DNA of 64,000 nt. Origin: Aggregatilineales bacterium. Lineage in GTDB: Bacteria; Chloroflexota; Anaerolineae; Aggregatilineales; Phototrophicaceae. Positions 41,201 to 49,985 of this stretch are shown one piece after another (the first letter of the stretch is position 1; each line of letters begins with the position of its first letter). Made by a program: the position numbers and the translations under genes. The notes beneath the pieces are model-generated. The model was given only the letters and a program-made list of their open reading frames with translations, searched no databases and had not been told where the DNA came from. The stretch lies in the NCBI GenBank assembly GCA_030834905.1, contig JAUQWZ010000011.1, forward strand, positions 434,001 through 498,000, read 5' to 3'.

Positions 41201-43759
41201 TTAGCTTCCTGCGCCGGTGGATGCTGGGCGCAGTTCGACTCGCTCAGATGGCTGAGACGATCCCCCTTCTATCTTCTTCCCTCGAAGGCGGAGCGAATTG
41301 CTCACCACAAACACGCTGCTGAACGCCATGGCTGCCGCTGCCAGCATCGGGACGAGCGCCCCTGCCATTGCCACCGGGATGAGGATGATGTTATAGACGA
41401 ACGCCCAGAACAGATTCTGGTAAATCGTCCGCATCGTCGCCCGGCTCAGGCTGACCGCCCGCGCGACGCCGCGCAGGTCGCCGCTGACCAGCGTCACGTC
41501 CGACGCTTCCATGGCGATATCGGTGCCGGTACCAATAGCGATACCCACATCTGCCTGTGCCAGCGCTGGCGCGTCATTGATGCCGTCGCCGACCATCGCC
41601 ACGCGCTTGCCTTCGCTCTGAAGCTGCCTGACCGCCTCGACCTTCTGATCGGGCAGCACTTCCGCCAGCGTGCGCTCGATGCCGACCTCAGCCGCAATCG
41701 ACTGGGCGGTCTTTTCATTGTCGCCGGTAATCATGACAACTTCCAAGCCCAGTTCGCGCAGCGCCGCGATTGCCTCGCGCGAGCCTTCTTTCACCGTATC
41801 GGCGATGCCGATCAGCCCGCCGAGCGCGCCATCGACCACTACCGGCACGACGGTGCGCGCCTTCATCTGGAGCGCGTCGATTTGCGACTGGCTTGTATCC
41901 AGCGCGATCCCCTGCTCGCGAATGAAACGCGGGCTGCCGACCAGCACCGTCCTGCCATCGACCACTGCCTGAATACCGCGCCCCGAAATCGCCTCGAATG
42001 ACTGCGGCTGATCGAGGCTGATACCCCGATCCTGCGCCGCCCGCACGACCGCTTCGCCCAGCGGGTGTTCGCTGCCACGTTCCGCCGTCGCCGCCAGACG
42101 CAGGAGTTCGTCCGCCTCAAAGCCGTTGAGAGGAATCACGTCGGTCACGCTGGGTTCGCCGCGCGTAATCGTGCCGGTCTTGTCCAGCGCCACCACCTGC
42201 ACCCGCTTGGCATTCTCCAGCGCTTCGCTGTTCTTGAACAGGACGCCCATTTCCGCGCCGCGTCCGGTGCCAACCATAATCGCCGTTGGCGTCGCCAAGC
42301 CGAGCGCGCACGGGCAGGCAATCACCAGAACGGCGACCGCGTTGACCATCGCCGCCGTGAAGCCCACCTGACCGATCAGCAGCCAGCCGACAAAAGTGAG
42401 CGCCGCCAGCGCCAGCACCACCGGCACAAAAATGCCCGACACCTGATCGGCGATGCGCTGAATCGGGGCTTTTGACCCCTGCGCCTGCTCGACCAGCCGG
42501 ATGATCTGCGCCAGCGCCGTTTGCGCGCCAACGCGCTGCGCCTGCACGACCAGCCGCCCCTGCTTGTTGACGGTCGCGCCAATGACGGCGCTGCCGACTT
42601 TCTTGGTCACCGGCAGGCTTTCGCCCGTCAGCATCGACTCATCCACCGACGACTGTCCTTCGGCGACGACGCCGTCCACCGGCAGGCGCTCGCCGGGACG
42701 CACCAGCAGCAGATCGTTCACTTCGATATCATCGACGGCGATTTCCACTTCCTGACCATCGCGCAGCAGCGTCGCGGTCTTGGGCGCGAGTCCCATCAGC
42801 TTCTTGATGGCTTCGCTGGTGTGCCCCTTCGCCCGCGCTTCCAGCAGCTTTCCAAGCGTGATCAGCGTCAGGATGACCGCCGACGTCTCAAAATAGACGT
42901 GACCGCCGACCGCGTCTGAAAAACCGAACAGGATGGCGATCAGCACTACCACGCTGTAAATGTATGCCGCCATCGATCCCATCGCGATCAACGTATCCAT
43001 GTTGGCGGTGCCATTGCGCGCCGCTTTATACGCGCCGACGACATACTGCCGCCCGACGATCACCTGTACCGGCGTCGCCAGCAGGAAGAAGACGAAGGGC
43101 CAGCCCGACCACAACAGCCAGTTCAAAAGCGGATTCGGTCCGTTCATCGCGCCGTTCATAATGTGAGCCGCCATGTCTGACCCGGCAAAGCTCGCCATGT
43201 AGAGGTCGCGTCCCATGCTGAGGATGAACAGCGGAATGGTGAAGATCGCGCCGATCAGCACCATGCGCCGCTGGCGGTCGATCTCCGCCTGACGGGCGGC
43301 GCGTTCAACGTCTTCGGCGGCTTCGGTGTTGGATACGTCGATCACGCCGTAACCGGCGGCTTCGACAGCTTTGACGATATCGGCACGCCGCGCCGCGCCC
43401 GGCAGGTAGCTGACGCTCGCCTTCTCGGTTGCCAGATTAACGCTGACCGACAGCACGCCCGGCTGTTTCTGAATCGCGCGCTCGACGTTGCGGACACAGC
43501 TCGCGCAGGTCATGCCGGTGATCGGCAGTTCGAGCGTGCCTGTTGCCACGCCGTAACCCGCGTCCTCAACCCGCTGCACCAGCCGGTTTACATCCACCTG
43601 CGCCGGATCAAAGCTGACGCTGGCGCGTTCAGTGGCAAGATTGACGGTCGCTTCTTCCACACCGTCGGTCTTTTGCAGCGCGCGCTCGACATTACGGACG
43701 CAGCTTGCGCAGGTCATGCCGGTGATCGGCAGTTCAATTCTGATATCTTCACGTAACAC
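41201..43759 (-). CDS. copA: Copper-exporting P1B-type ATPase with two HMA domains
   Basis: An 852-residue pump. Two N-terminal heavy-metal domains each carry GMTCASC. Membrane helices follow, with the ion motif ACPCALG. The phosphorylation motif DKTGT, a TGES-type actuator segment (LTGESLP), the HP motif (SEHPLG) and the hinge GDGINDAP are all present. The CPC motif together with the N- and Y-containing late helices marks the Cu(I) class. It removes copper from the cytoplasm or supplies it to exported copper proteins. It is divergent from a cluster of CuA proteins, which points to copper delivery as well as detoxification. The gap between them (43760-44048) holds a double-hairpin element. 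Confidence 0.93.
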   Translation of the reverse strand: MLREDIRIELPITGMTCASCVRNVERALQKTDGVEEATVNLATERASVSFDPAQVDVNRLVQRVEDAGYGVATGTLELPITGMTCASCVRNVERAIQKQPGVLSVSVNLATEKASVSYLPGAARRADIVKAVEAAGYGVIDVSNTEAAEDVERAARQAEIDRQRRMVLIGAIFTIPLFILSMGRDLYMASFAGSDMAAHIMNGAMNGPNPLLNWLLWSGWPFVFFLLATPVQVIVGRQYVVGAYKAARNGTANMDTLIAMGSMAAYIYSVVVLIAILFGFSDAVGGHVYFETSAVILTLITLGKLLEARAKGHTSEAIKKLMGLAPKTATLLRDGQEVEIAVDDIEVNDLLLVRPGERLPVDGVVAEGQSSVDESMLTGESLPVTKKVGSAVIGATVNKQGRLVVQAQRVGAQTALAQIIRLVEQAQGSKAPIQRIADQVSGIFVPVVLALAALTFVGWLLIGQVGFTAAMVNAVAVLVIACPCALGLATPTAIMVGTGRGAEMGVLFKNSEALENAKRVQVVALDKTGTITRGEPSVTDVIPLNGFEADELLRLAATAERGSEHPLGEAVVRAAQDRGISLDQPQSFEAISGRGIQAVVDGRTVLVGSPRFIREQGIALDTSQSQIDALQMKARTVVPVVVDGALGGLIGIADTVKEGSREAIAALRELGLEVVMITGDNEKTAQSIAAEVGIERTLAEVLPDQKVEAVRQLQSEGKRVAMVGDGINDAPALAQADVGIAIGTGTDIAMEASDVTLVSGDLRGVARAVSLSRATMRTIYQNLFWAFVYNIILIPVAMAGALVPMLAAAAMAFSSVFVVSNSLRLRGKKIEGGSSQPSERVELRPASTGAGS

Positions 43760-44048
43760 TGGAAAATCCCTCGGATCTACCCGCCTGAGCAGCGGATGGT
43801 TGGTTGAAGTAGCGCGCCATGCAGCGCGCTCCTGATGACTGTCTGACGTGCCTGCAAAGGCATTTCTTACGGTTAAGCAGGAGAGCGCGTCAGGAAGCGC
43901 GCTGACTATACAACAATTTTAACGTAATCAAATTTAATGAACTTACTGACCTTTATCGCCAGAACGGCGTTCATTCATCACTATTTATCAGACTGAAACT
44001 CCCTGACAATATGAACGTTCGTGAAAAGCAGCACAAGGATTTGAGGTC
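43760..44048. other. Divergent promoter region with double-hairpin element
   Basis: This 289-base gap lies between copA (leftward) and the PCYCGC gene (rightward). At 43822-43904 an outer inverted repeat (CAGCGCGCTCCTGA and TCAGGA-AGCGCGCTG) encloses about 54 bases. Each end also folds alone (AGCGCGC...GCGCGCT at 43811-43830; AGCGCG...CGCGCT near 43884-43903). From 43910 the sequence turns AT-rich. It then holds GAACGGCGTTC and GAACGTTC palindromes, possible regulator sites next to the rightward start. Confidence 0.55.
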
Positions 44049-44486
44049 ATGACAGCTTCCCGCCTGAAGATGATCGTCTGTGCGGTTCTCTTTTTCCTCA
44101 CCGCCTGTTCCAGCGTCAGTTCGCCCTTCGTCCTCGCGCCAGAAACCGACTTACCGGACTTCGCGCATGGCGCTTCTCACCGCGTCCGTGAAGCCTACCA
44201 GTTCGCCCTCGCCAATCAGGAAGAACTGGCGAAGTACCCCTGCTACTGCGGTTGCGGCGCGATGGGACACATGAGCAACCTTAACTGCTACCTGCATGAA
44301 GCTGATACCCGAGGCACGCTGGTCTTTGACACTCACGCCGTCGGCTGCGGCATCTGCGTCGATATTACCCATGATGTGATGCGCCTGCTGGCGGAAGGCA
44401 AATCTTCGCCCGAAATCCGCGCCTATATTGACGCGCAGTACGGCAGTTTCGGACCTTCGACCGATACGCCGTTTCCATCAGCCTAG
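44049..44486 (+). CDS. PCYCGC-motif lipoprotein
   Basis: A 145-residue lipoprotein. The lipobox is FLTAC with C20 as the lipidated residue. The mature part has the family signature YPCYCGCGAMGH and further Cys at NLNCYLHE and GCGICVD. That Cys-rich set can bind a metal, most likely copper given the neighbours, though the family has no proven role. A C-terminal helix (THDVMRLLAEGKSSPEIRAYIDAQYG) follows. It is the first gene of a rightward cluster of CuA and iron-sulfur proteins, divergent from copA, which suggests a periplasmic metallochaperone. Confidence 0.82.
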   Translation: MTASRLKMIVCAVLFFLTACSSVSSPFVLAPETDLPDFAHGASHRVREAYQFALANQEELAKYPCYCGCGAMGHMSNLNCYLHEADTRGTLVFDTHAVGCGICVDITHDVMRLLAEGKSSPEIRAYIDAQYGSFGPSTDTPFPSA

Positions 44487-44510
44487 CCATCAGCACCGGA
44501 GCAGCGAACG

Positions 44511-44990
44511 ATGCGGATGGTATTGTACGCCTCACTTCTGGTGATCGCCCTCGTTGCCCTGTGGCTGCTGCTGCCCACGCAGTCGCAGGCGGCGACCACT
44601 CACCACGTCACGATTGACGCGGCGCAGTATGAGTTCTCACCCGGTCGAATCGAGGTGGCGCAGGGCGATGAGGTCATCATCACGCTGACGGCGTCGGATG
44701 TCGTTCACGGACTGTACCTCGACGGTTACGATATCGAACAGCAGGTGCTGCCAGGCGTTTCACAGCAGATCCGCTTCTTCGCCGATCAGCCGGGAAAATT
44801 CCGCTACCGCTGCTCGGTAAGCTGCGGGGCGCTGCACCCGTTTATGATCGGCGAGCTGGTCGTCTCCAGCAATGCCCCCTTCCGTCAGGCGGTCGCCGCG
44901 GTGCTGCTGGCGGTCGCCGGATCGATCTTCTATCTGAGTAGATTCAGGAGCAGTCAAAATGAGCAAGGCTCAGAAACAACCCGCGCATAA
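44511..44990 (+). CDS. Membrane-anchored CuA cupredoxin
   Basis: A 159-residue protein. An N-terminal helix (about 4-22) and a C-terminal helix (about 126-142) flank a cupredoxin domain. The binuclear CuA ligand set is complete: H66 in DVVHG, then C101-x3-C105-x3-H109-x2-M112 (CSVSCGALHPFM). This is the pattern of cytochrome oxidase subunit II and nitrous oxide reductase, but the protein is far shorter and no oxidase subunit I lies nearby. It should act as a one-electron carrier on the outer face of the membrane. Its 3' end overlaps the next gene by 32 bases. Confidence 0.85.
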   Translation: MRMVLYASLLVIALVALWLLLPTQSQAATTHHVTIDAAQYEFSPGRIEVAQGDEVIITLTASDVVHGLYLDGYDIEQQVLPGVSQQIRFFADQPGKFRYRCSVSCGALHPFMIGELVVSSNAPFRQAVAAVLLAVAGSIFYLSRFRSSQNEQGSETTRA

Positions 44991-45444
44991 ACAGGCGGGC
45001 AGCCAGAGAAAGCCTGTGATCTGGATCATAGGCGCTGGCATAATAATTCTGGTGATCGGCGCGCTGCTGCTGTTCAGCAGTTCCGAACCCTACGTCCCCG
45101 AAGTGACCGGCGCGCCGTCGATTTCCGTCGTTCAGAGTCGGTTCGATTACGGTACGGTGCGCTATGGCAGACCGGTCGAAACCGTCGTGCGCCTGCGCAA
45201 TACCGGCGACGAGCCGCTGATATTCACCGATCTGCCGCATGTTCAGGTGGTTGAGGGCTGCTGCCCGCCGCAGGCAGTCGCCAGCGCTCATTCACTGCGC
45301 CCCGGCGAGGAAGCAACTGTAACCCTGCGCTTCTCGATGCACGAAGGCATGGGCGGTCCGCACGATTTCCGGCTGCACCTCTACACCAACGACCCTGACG
45401 ATCCCGAAACGACGATCACCATCCTATCAAACTGGGTTGCCTGA
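44959..45444 (+). CDS. DUF1573-like membrane-anchored protein
   Basis: A 161-residue protein. A basic N-terminus (about 1-18), one membrane helix (about 20-40) and an external Ig-like beta-sandwich match the DUF1573 pattern: FDYGTVRYGRPVETVVRLRNTGDEPLIF, LRPGEEATVTLRFS and LYTNDPDDPETTI. A Cys pair sits in VEGCCPPQ, and His/Met occur in HEGMGGPH; these could bind copper. The start has an AGGAG ribosome site inside the previous gene. It is probably an assembly or scaffold factor for the CuA proteins beside it; this is inference. Confidence 0.72.
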   Translation: MSKAQKQPAHKQAGSQRKPVIWIIGAGIIILVIGALLLFSSSEPYVPEVTGAPSISVVQSRFDYGTVRYGRPVETVVRLRNTGDEPLIFTDLPHVQVVEGCCPPQAVASAHSLRPGEEATVTLRFSMHEGMGGPHDFRLHLYTNDPDDPETTITILSNWVA

Positions 45445-45448
45445 ACTC

Positions 45449-46825
45449 ATGGCTGCTGACACGCGCGTCGATGTACTGCGAAGGCTGCCGCTGCTGGCGC
45501 GGCTGCTCAAATCGCGCGCGTTCCAGCCTGCGCTGATGCTGCTGACGCTGTTTGTATTCACGCTGGCGATCCTGACCGGCTGGTTTGGCACGCCAGCAGG
45601 CAGCCGCAATTTCGGCATCGTCTTTGTGTGGATTGTGTGGTGGGCGCTGCTGATCGTGATTCTGGTGCCGTTCTTCGGGCGGCTGTGGTGCATGATCTGC
45701 CCGATTCCCGCCCCCGGCGAATGGCTCCAGCGGCGCGGGATCATCCGGCGCGCGCCCGGCAAGCTGCGCTCGCTGCACCGCCGCTGGGATCGCCGTCTGA
45801 AGAATATGTGGCTGCAAAACTTCGGCTTTCTGACCATAGCGACCTTCAGCGCCATCATCCTCACCCGCCCGAATATCAGCGCCTGGGTGCTGTTCGGCTT
45901 CATCGTTCTCGCCATCGTCCTCAGCCTGATATTTGACAACCGCGTCTTCTGTCGTTACGTCTGTCCGGTGGGCGGGTTCATCGGCTTGTACGCCATGATG
46001 GCTCCCATAGAACTGCGCGCCCGTGACTGTGCCGCCTGTAAGGCGCACCGGACGAAAGACTGTGTGACCGGCAGCGCTGCGGGCTACGGCTGTCCCTGGA
46101 TGGTCTATCCCGGCAATCTTCAGCGCAACACCTACTGCGGGCTGTGCATGGAGTGCCTGAAAACCTGCCCGAAGGACAACATCACCATTCGGGTGCGTCC
46201 GGTCGGCGCTGACCTGTTGGTGATGAAGGAACACCGCCTCGACGAGGCTTACAAAGCCTTCATCATGCTCGCCTGCGCGCTGCTGTACTCGGTGGTGCTG
46301 CTGGGTCCCTGGGGCTGGTTGAAGGACGCGGCAAATATGGAATCGCTGCCTGCCTGGGCAGCCTATGCCGCCGCTTTCTGGGGCATCAACCTGCTGGTGC
46401 TGCCCGGTATGTTCGGCGGCGTGACGATCATCGCCCGCTTTGCCGCTAAACAGACCGCGCCGCTGCGCCAGTTGTTCATCGACTATGCCTACGCGCTGGT
46501 TCCGCTGGGGCTGGCGGCGTGGATCGCCTTCAGTCTGGGGTTTGTCTTCGCCAATGGCAGCTACGCGCTGTCGGTCATTTCTGATCCGTTTGGATGGGGC
46601 TGGAATCTGTTTGGCACTGCCGAACTGTCATGGACGCCGATCCTGCCGGGAGCCGTCAATCTGCTTCAGATGGGCGTGCTGACGGGCGGTTTATTGTTTG
46701 GAATCAACGTCATTCACCGTGTCGCGGCGCATCACAGCCCGGGCAGGGCGCTGCACGCAACGCTGCCTTTCGCTGGCTTGCTGACGACGCTGACGCTGGT
46801 GTTCCTGTGGTTGTATCTGGGGTGA
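45449..46825 (+). CDS. NapH/NosR-like membrane iron-sulfur protein
   Basis: The ATG at 45449 is used; a TTG at 45437 overlapping the previous stop is an alternative. The protein has about 458 residues. Several membrane helices frame two cytoplasmic cysteine motifs, WCMICPIPAPG and CRYVCPVGG, which are hallmarks of NosR, NapH and CcoG-type proteins. A ferredoxin-like CGLCMECLKTCP carries at least one [4Fe-4S] cluster; CAACKAHRTKDC and YGCPW add further cysteines. It probably moves electrons across the membrane from the cytoplasm or quinol pool to the CuA proteins coded on both sides. Confidence 0.83.
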   Translation: MAADTRVDVLRRLPLLARLLKSRAFQPALMLLTLFVFTLAILTGWFGTPAGSRNFGIVFVWIVWWALLIVILVPFFGRLWCMICPIPAPGEWLQRRGIIRRAPGKLRSLHRRWDRRLKNMWLQNFGFLTIATFSAIILTRPNISAWVLFGFIVLAIVLSLIFDNRVFCRYVCPVGGFIGLYAMMAPIELRARDCAACKAHRTKDCVTGSAAGYGCPWMVYPGNLQRNTYCGLCMECLKTCPKDNITIRVRPVGADLLVMKEHRLDEAYKAFIMLACALLYSVVLLGPWGWLKDAANMESLPAWAAYAAAFWGINLLVLPGMFGGVTIIARFAAKQTAPLRQLFIDYAYALVPLGLAAWIAFSLGFVFANGSYALSVISDPFGWGWNLFGTAELSWTPILPGAVNLLQMGVLTGGLLFGINVIHRVAAHHSPGRALHATLPFAGLLTTLTLVFLWLYLG

Positions 46826-47808
46826 TGATGAAGCGCGAACGGCTGGCACGCCTGCTGGTTTTGGGGATATTTGTGGCACTGCCGCTGGCGCTGCTCGGCT
46901 ACCAGTACGGGCTGCGCCCGCTGACCGCGCCGCACCGCGTCATCGACATCGTCGCCGCCGCGCCCGAAGCCGGGGGCTTTCAGCCGGACAGCATTCAGGT
47001 GCAGACCGGCGAAACGGTGACGCTGCGCTTCAGCGCCCCTGACGTCACTCATGGTATCGCCATTGGACCCGGTCTTGGCATCGATATTGGCTCGGTTGAG
47101 CCGGGACAGGTCAGAGAAATCACGCTCACGTTCGACCATGCCGGGACGTTCACGTTTTACTGCAACACCTGGTGCAGCCGCGATCACTGGCGGATGCGCG
47201 GCGTCCTGTCGGTCTATGACACCGACGGCAGCCTGCCCGCCCCATCACGCGATCCGGTGATCGACCAACTGGTCGCCGAGGGCGTGGACATTGACGCCGC
47301 CCATTCGGGTCAAACGAACCATACCGAGGCGGTCGCGCTCGTACCGTCGCCGGAGCGCGGCGCGGTGCTGCTTCCAAACCTCACCGTACCGCACGAAGTC
47401 GGCAATTCGCAGCGGCGGCGCACCCACACGCTGGCTGAGGCGGCAGCGCTGCTTCAGGCGGCGAATCCAACCGCATCGGAACAGGACGTGATAGATGCCG
47501 CCGCCGCGCTGTGGCTGCCTTCGCCAGCGCCACCCGCCGATACGGCGCGGCTGTACCAGCAGAACTGCGCCGCCTGTCACGGCGAAACCGGCAGCGGGCA
47601 AAGCCTGAGCACCATCACGACCGCGTCCGAACCGGCGGCATTCGCCGATTTCAGCTACATGCTGCACATGCGCTCAGACGTACTCTACGCCAAGATCCGG
47701 CGCGGCGGCATGGGAACCGACATGCCCAACTTCGGCACGCTGTTCATGCCCGACGAAACCTGGGCGCTGGTCGATTATCTGTGGGGGCTAACGCTGGCAG
47801 CAGAGTAG
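46825..47808 (+). CDS. CuA cupredoxin fused to cytochrome c
   Basis: The frame is open upstream, but the true start is the ATG at 46825 (or 46828) that overlaps the previous stop; 327 residues result. An N-terminal helix (about 8-26) anchors it. The cupredoxin domain has the full CuA set: H76 in DVTHG, then C113-x3-C117-x3-H121-x2-M124. After a linker (about 140-235), a mono-haem cytochrome c has C248-x2-C251-H252 and M300 (GTDMPNFG) as likely axial ligand. Such CuA-haem c order is seen in some subunit II proteins of haem-copper oxidases, but no subunit I gene is present here. Confidence 0.85.
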   Translation: MMKRERLARLLVLGIFVALPLALLGYQYGLRPLTAPHRVIDIVAAAPEAGGFQPDSIQVQTGETVTLRFSAPDVTHGIAIGPGLGIDIGSVEPGQVREITLTFDHAGTFTFYCNTWCSRDHWRMRGVLSVYDTDGSLPAPSRDPVIDQLVAEGVDIDAAHSGQTNHTEAVALVPSPERGAVLLPNLTVPHEVGNSQRRRTHTLAEAAALLQAANPTASEQDVIDAAAALWLPSPAPPADTARLYQQNCAACHGETGSGQSLSTITTASEPAAFADFSYMLHMRSDVLYAKIRRGGMGTDMPNFGTLFMPDETWALVDYLWGLTLAAE

Positions 47809-47874
47809 GGACACGATAGTATCGTGTCCTCCCCGGCATAAACCATACCGGACACGACAATGTCGTGTCCCTAC
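47805..47874. repeat. 70-base double-hairpin element supplying both stop codons
   Basis: Terminal inverted repeats GTAGGGACACGA and TCGTGTCCCTAC enclose two hairpins: GGACACGAT/ATCGTGTCC (47809-47829) and GGACACGACA/TGTCGTGTCC (47850-47870). The TAG within the left end is the stop of the CuA-cytochrome gene (47806-47808). The CTA of the right end is the TAG stop of the rhodanese gene (47871-47873). A near-copy lies at 60198-60265. Confidence 0.9.
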
Positions 47875-48329
47875 CCCGCGCGCATCACTAGCTCGCGCCC
47901 GCTTTGTTGCCAGGCGATCATCCCGCCCGGCACGTCATACACCTGCGTGTAACCGCGCTCGACCAGCGCCCGGCTGGCAGTTTCGCTCATGTTACCGCTG
48001 CGGCAGTAGAGGACGATGGGCGCGTTCGTATCCGGCAGCGCCGATACCAGCGCGTCAAGATTGTTGTACGCGATATGGGCGTCAGTTCCGGCAACCTCGC
48101 CCTCAAACGGAATGTGGACATTGATGATGGTGTAGCCGCTGCTGTCATCGGCGAGAATATCGGCAAACTGGTCAATCGTCAGCGTCCGATATTCGGCTTG
48201 CGGTTGGGCGGCGGCGCTGTCTTCACCATTCGCCGCTGGTATCACCGTCACGGTAGTGCTTTGCGGGCTGCAAGCGGCGATCAGCGCCAGCAGCAGCGCC
48301 GCGACTATCCATACCCTCTGACCCTTCAT
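47871..48329 (-). CDS. Rhodanese-domain lipoprotein
   Basis: A 152-residue lipoprotein with lipobox ALIAAC (C20). The single rhodanese domain (about 45-150) keeps the catalytic loop LYCRSGNMS, with active Cys, and the family ends GYTQVYDVPGGMIAW. It would transfer sulfane sulfur or act on thiols outside the membrane. It converges on the CuA/Fe-S cluster, sharing the palindromic element as 3' border, so it may have been part of the same module. The stop codon lies inside the repeat. Confidence 0.85.
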   Translation of the reverse strand: MKGQRVWIVAALLLALIAACSPQSTTVTVIPAANGEDSAAAQPQAEYRTLTIDQFADILADDSSGYTIINVHIPFEGEVAGTDAHIAYNNLDALVSALPDTNAPIVLYCRSGNMSETASRALVERGYTQVYDVPGGMIAWQQSGRELVMRAG

Positions 48330-48425
48330 CCTCTACCCCTTTGATTTGTCGTGAATATTCTGGCGATTATACGCGCTTACATGAGCGCAGCCTGAACGAC
48401 GGCACAGCGCCCGCGCCGCGCGGCG

Positions 48426-49130
48426 TCATACGCCCAGCGGCATGACATGGTTTTCATGCAGATACTGGCGGATGAACGGATGCCCAAAGCGACCGATCAA
48501 CGTGACGACCAACCCCGCGTCATAATCGGATGGCTTGAGCAGCTGCAGGTTGATGATGGGTCTGGAACTGTGGTCGGGATACGAAACGGACACCTTATAC
48601 CGCTGTTCCAGCCGGGGGTGCAGCGCCTGATAGCGGATTTGCGGAAGCGATACCACGCTGTTGTAGGTATCCACCTGAAAGCGGTTGGCTTCAGGATGCA
48701 GGTGCAGATTACATCTTAATCTGCCGAGCACCGCGCCGAACTGGGTAGACCAGGCATCCACCGCGTCCAGATCGTTGCATTCGCCCACCAAAGTCTTCAT
48801 GAGCTTCGAGCGAAAGCGGTAATTCGAGCGATACATCCTGAGGTTCATCGCCAGCAGGTCATGCCCGATATTCAGCAGATTCTCAAGCATGTGTTCCGGG
48901 CTGAAACACATGCCAATGTAATAGCCCTCGAAGCCGGTGCCGCCGTCAAAAAACGGGTTGCGCACATTGCGCACTGTTTCCCACGCCAGATACGCGCGCT
49001 CGAACTGACGACTGCGTTGGGCAAAATTATCGAGATCGATATCGTAAATATGGAGCCAGGTGTAGATTGCCTTATCGCATGGTACCTTCGACTCCACCAC
49101 GAGGTGACTACCAGTACGTTCAACGATCAT
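48426..49130 (-). CDS. Hypothetical protein, family not recognised
   Basis: A 234-residue soluble protein with no signal peptide or membrane helix. It is rich in His, Asn and aromatic residues. Three cysteines (in KVPCDK, GECND and LRCNLHLHP) are not in a known metal motif. Codon use and GC content match surrounding real genes and the overlapping frames are shorter, so I accept it as coding. It stands alone between the rhodanese gene and a 346-base gap. I cannot suggest a function. Confidence 0.65.
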   Translation of the reverse strand: MIVERTGSHLVVESKVPCDKAIYTWLHIYDIDLDNFAQRSRQFERAYLAWETVRNVRNPFFDGGTGFEGYYIGMCFSPEHMLENLLNIGHDLLAMNLRMYRSNYRFRSKLMKTLVGECNDLDAVDAWSTQFGAVLGRLRCNLHLHPEANRFQVDTYNSVVSLPQIRYQALHPRLEQRYKVSVSYPDHSSRPIINLQLLKPSDYDAGLVVTLIGRFGHPFIRQYLHENHVMPLGV

Positions 49131-49476
49131 AGCATTCGCGGTTTCTGCGCTGCTTTATTGGTAAGGATCAGCAGTGTCCAGAGATCGATTCTAGACGTCG
49201 GTCTTGAGAACCACTAGTTAGGAACGTCACGTTCAAGCCTGAGGTTAAGCATACTCAGCCAGCGCCCGATTAGGACAAACATAAGCCGCATCCGGGATAA
49301 ATGTCAGTGGGGAAACTGGCGGCTTGCCGGTACTGTTAGAGAAAGGGGGTGCCTGAGTCGATCATGCTGCCCCGCAGGAATCACGTGGTATGTCGGGCGT
49401 TTAGGGGTAGCACGCCCCTCGATCAACGCATCGGTTTCCAGTCACATCTATTTACTGGCTGAGAGGAAACGATACC
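49131..49476. other. Intergenic region with small hairpins
   Basis: 346 bases between divergent genes. Small stems are visible, for example CAGT/ACTG near 49305, and AGGGGT/ACGCCCCT near 49410. A GAGAGGAAA ribosome site is just before 49477. I compared the arrangement with cobalamin and TPP riboswitches; neither consensus is met. Nothing else is recognised. Confidence 0.4.
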
Positions 49477-49923
49477 ATGCCAACTATCAACAGGAACATC
49501 AGTTTGAGCGTTCCGGTAGAGACGATGTACCGTTATATGCTCGACCCCACCCATCTGCCGGACTACTGCCCCACTATCGAGGCGGTGACCGACGTGAAGC
49601 CGCGCGCCGCCTGCGGCGCCGAATTCGCCTGGTCAGCCCGGATGGTCGGCGTTCATTTCCAGGGCTGCGCCGAAATCTGCGATACCCGGCACAATCACCA
49701 GCTCGACATCATTTTCTGGGGCGGTATCCGGGGCAATATCGTCTGGAGTTTCCAGCGTCTGGATGAAGGCGTTCTGCTGGAAATCCAGATCAATTACACA
49801 GTACCCGTGCCGCTGCTGCGCAAGCGCACTGAAGTCCAGGTGATGGAACAGAACGCGCGCGCGGTTGACGCCATGCTGGCACGCCTGAAGACAATCCTGG
49901 AAGCGCAGCCCGTCGCGCCATAA
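49477..49923 (+). CDS. SRPBCC-fold (polyketide-cyclase-like) protein
   Basis: A 148-residue protein with the helix-grip order: NISLSVPVETMYRYMLDPTHLPDYCP at the start, then antiparallel strands (FAWSARMVGVHFQGCAEI, IIFWGGIRGNIVWSF, VLLEIQINYTVPVP), and the long C-terminal helix EQNARAVDAMLARLKTILEA. The fold binds hydrophobic ligands; specific function is unknown. It has a good ribosome site and is followed after 62 bases by a DUF6544-like gene. Confidence 0.78.
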   Translation: MPTINRNISLSVPVETMYRYMLDPTHLPDYCPTIEAVTDVKPRAACGAEFAWSARMVGVHFQGCAEICDTRHNHQLDIIFWGGIRGNIVWSFQRLDEGVLLEIQINYTVPVPLLRKRTEVQVMEQNARAVDAMLARLKTILEAQPVAP

Positions 49924-49985
49924 CCGGGTGAAGCCGCGCCGTTACGGCATGACGGCATTGGAACGAAAAAGGATCTGAAACCTCT

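Noticed and set aside
46594..46824. Upstream extension of the CuA-cytochrome gene
   Set aside because: These codons overlap the preceding iron-sulfur gene in another frame; the hydrophobic anchor starts at 46825.
49131..49476. Possible cobalamin or TPP riboswitch
   Set aside because: Some CTGAGAGG-like and GGAA-like words occur, but the ordered consensus boxes are absent.
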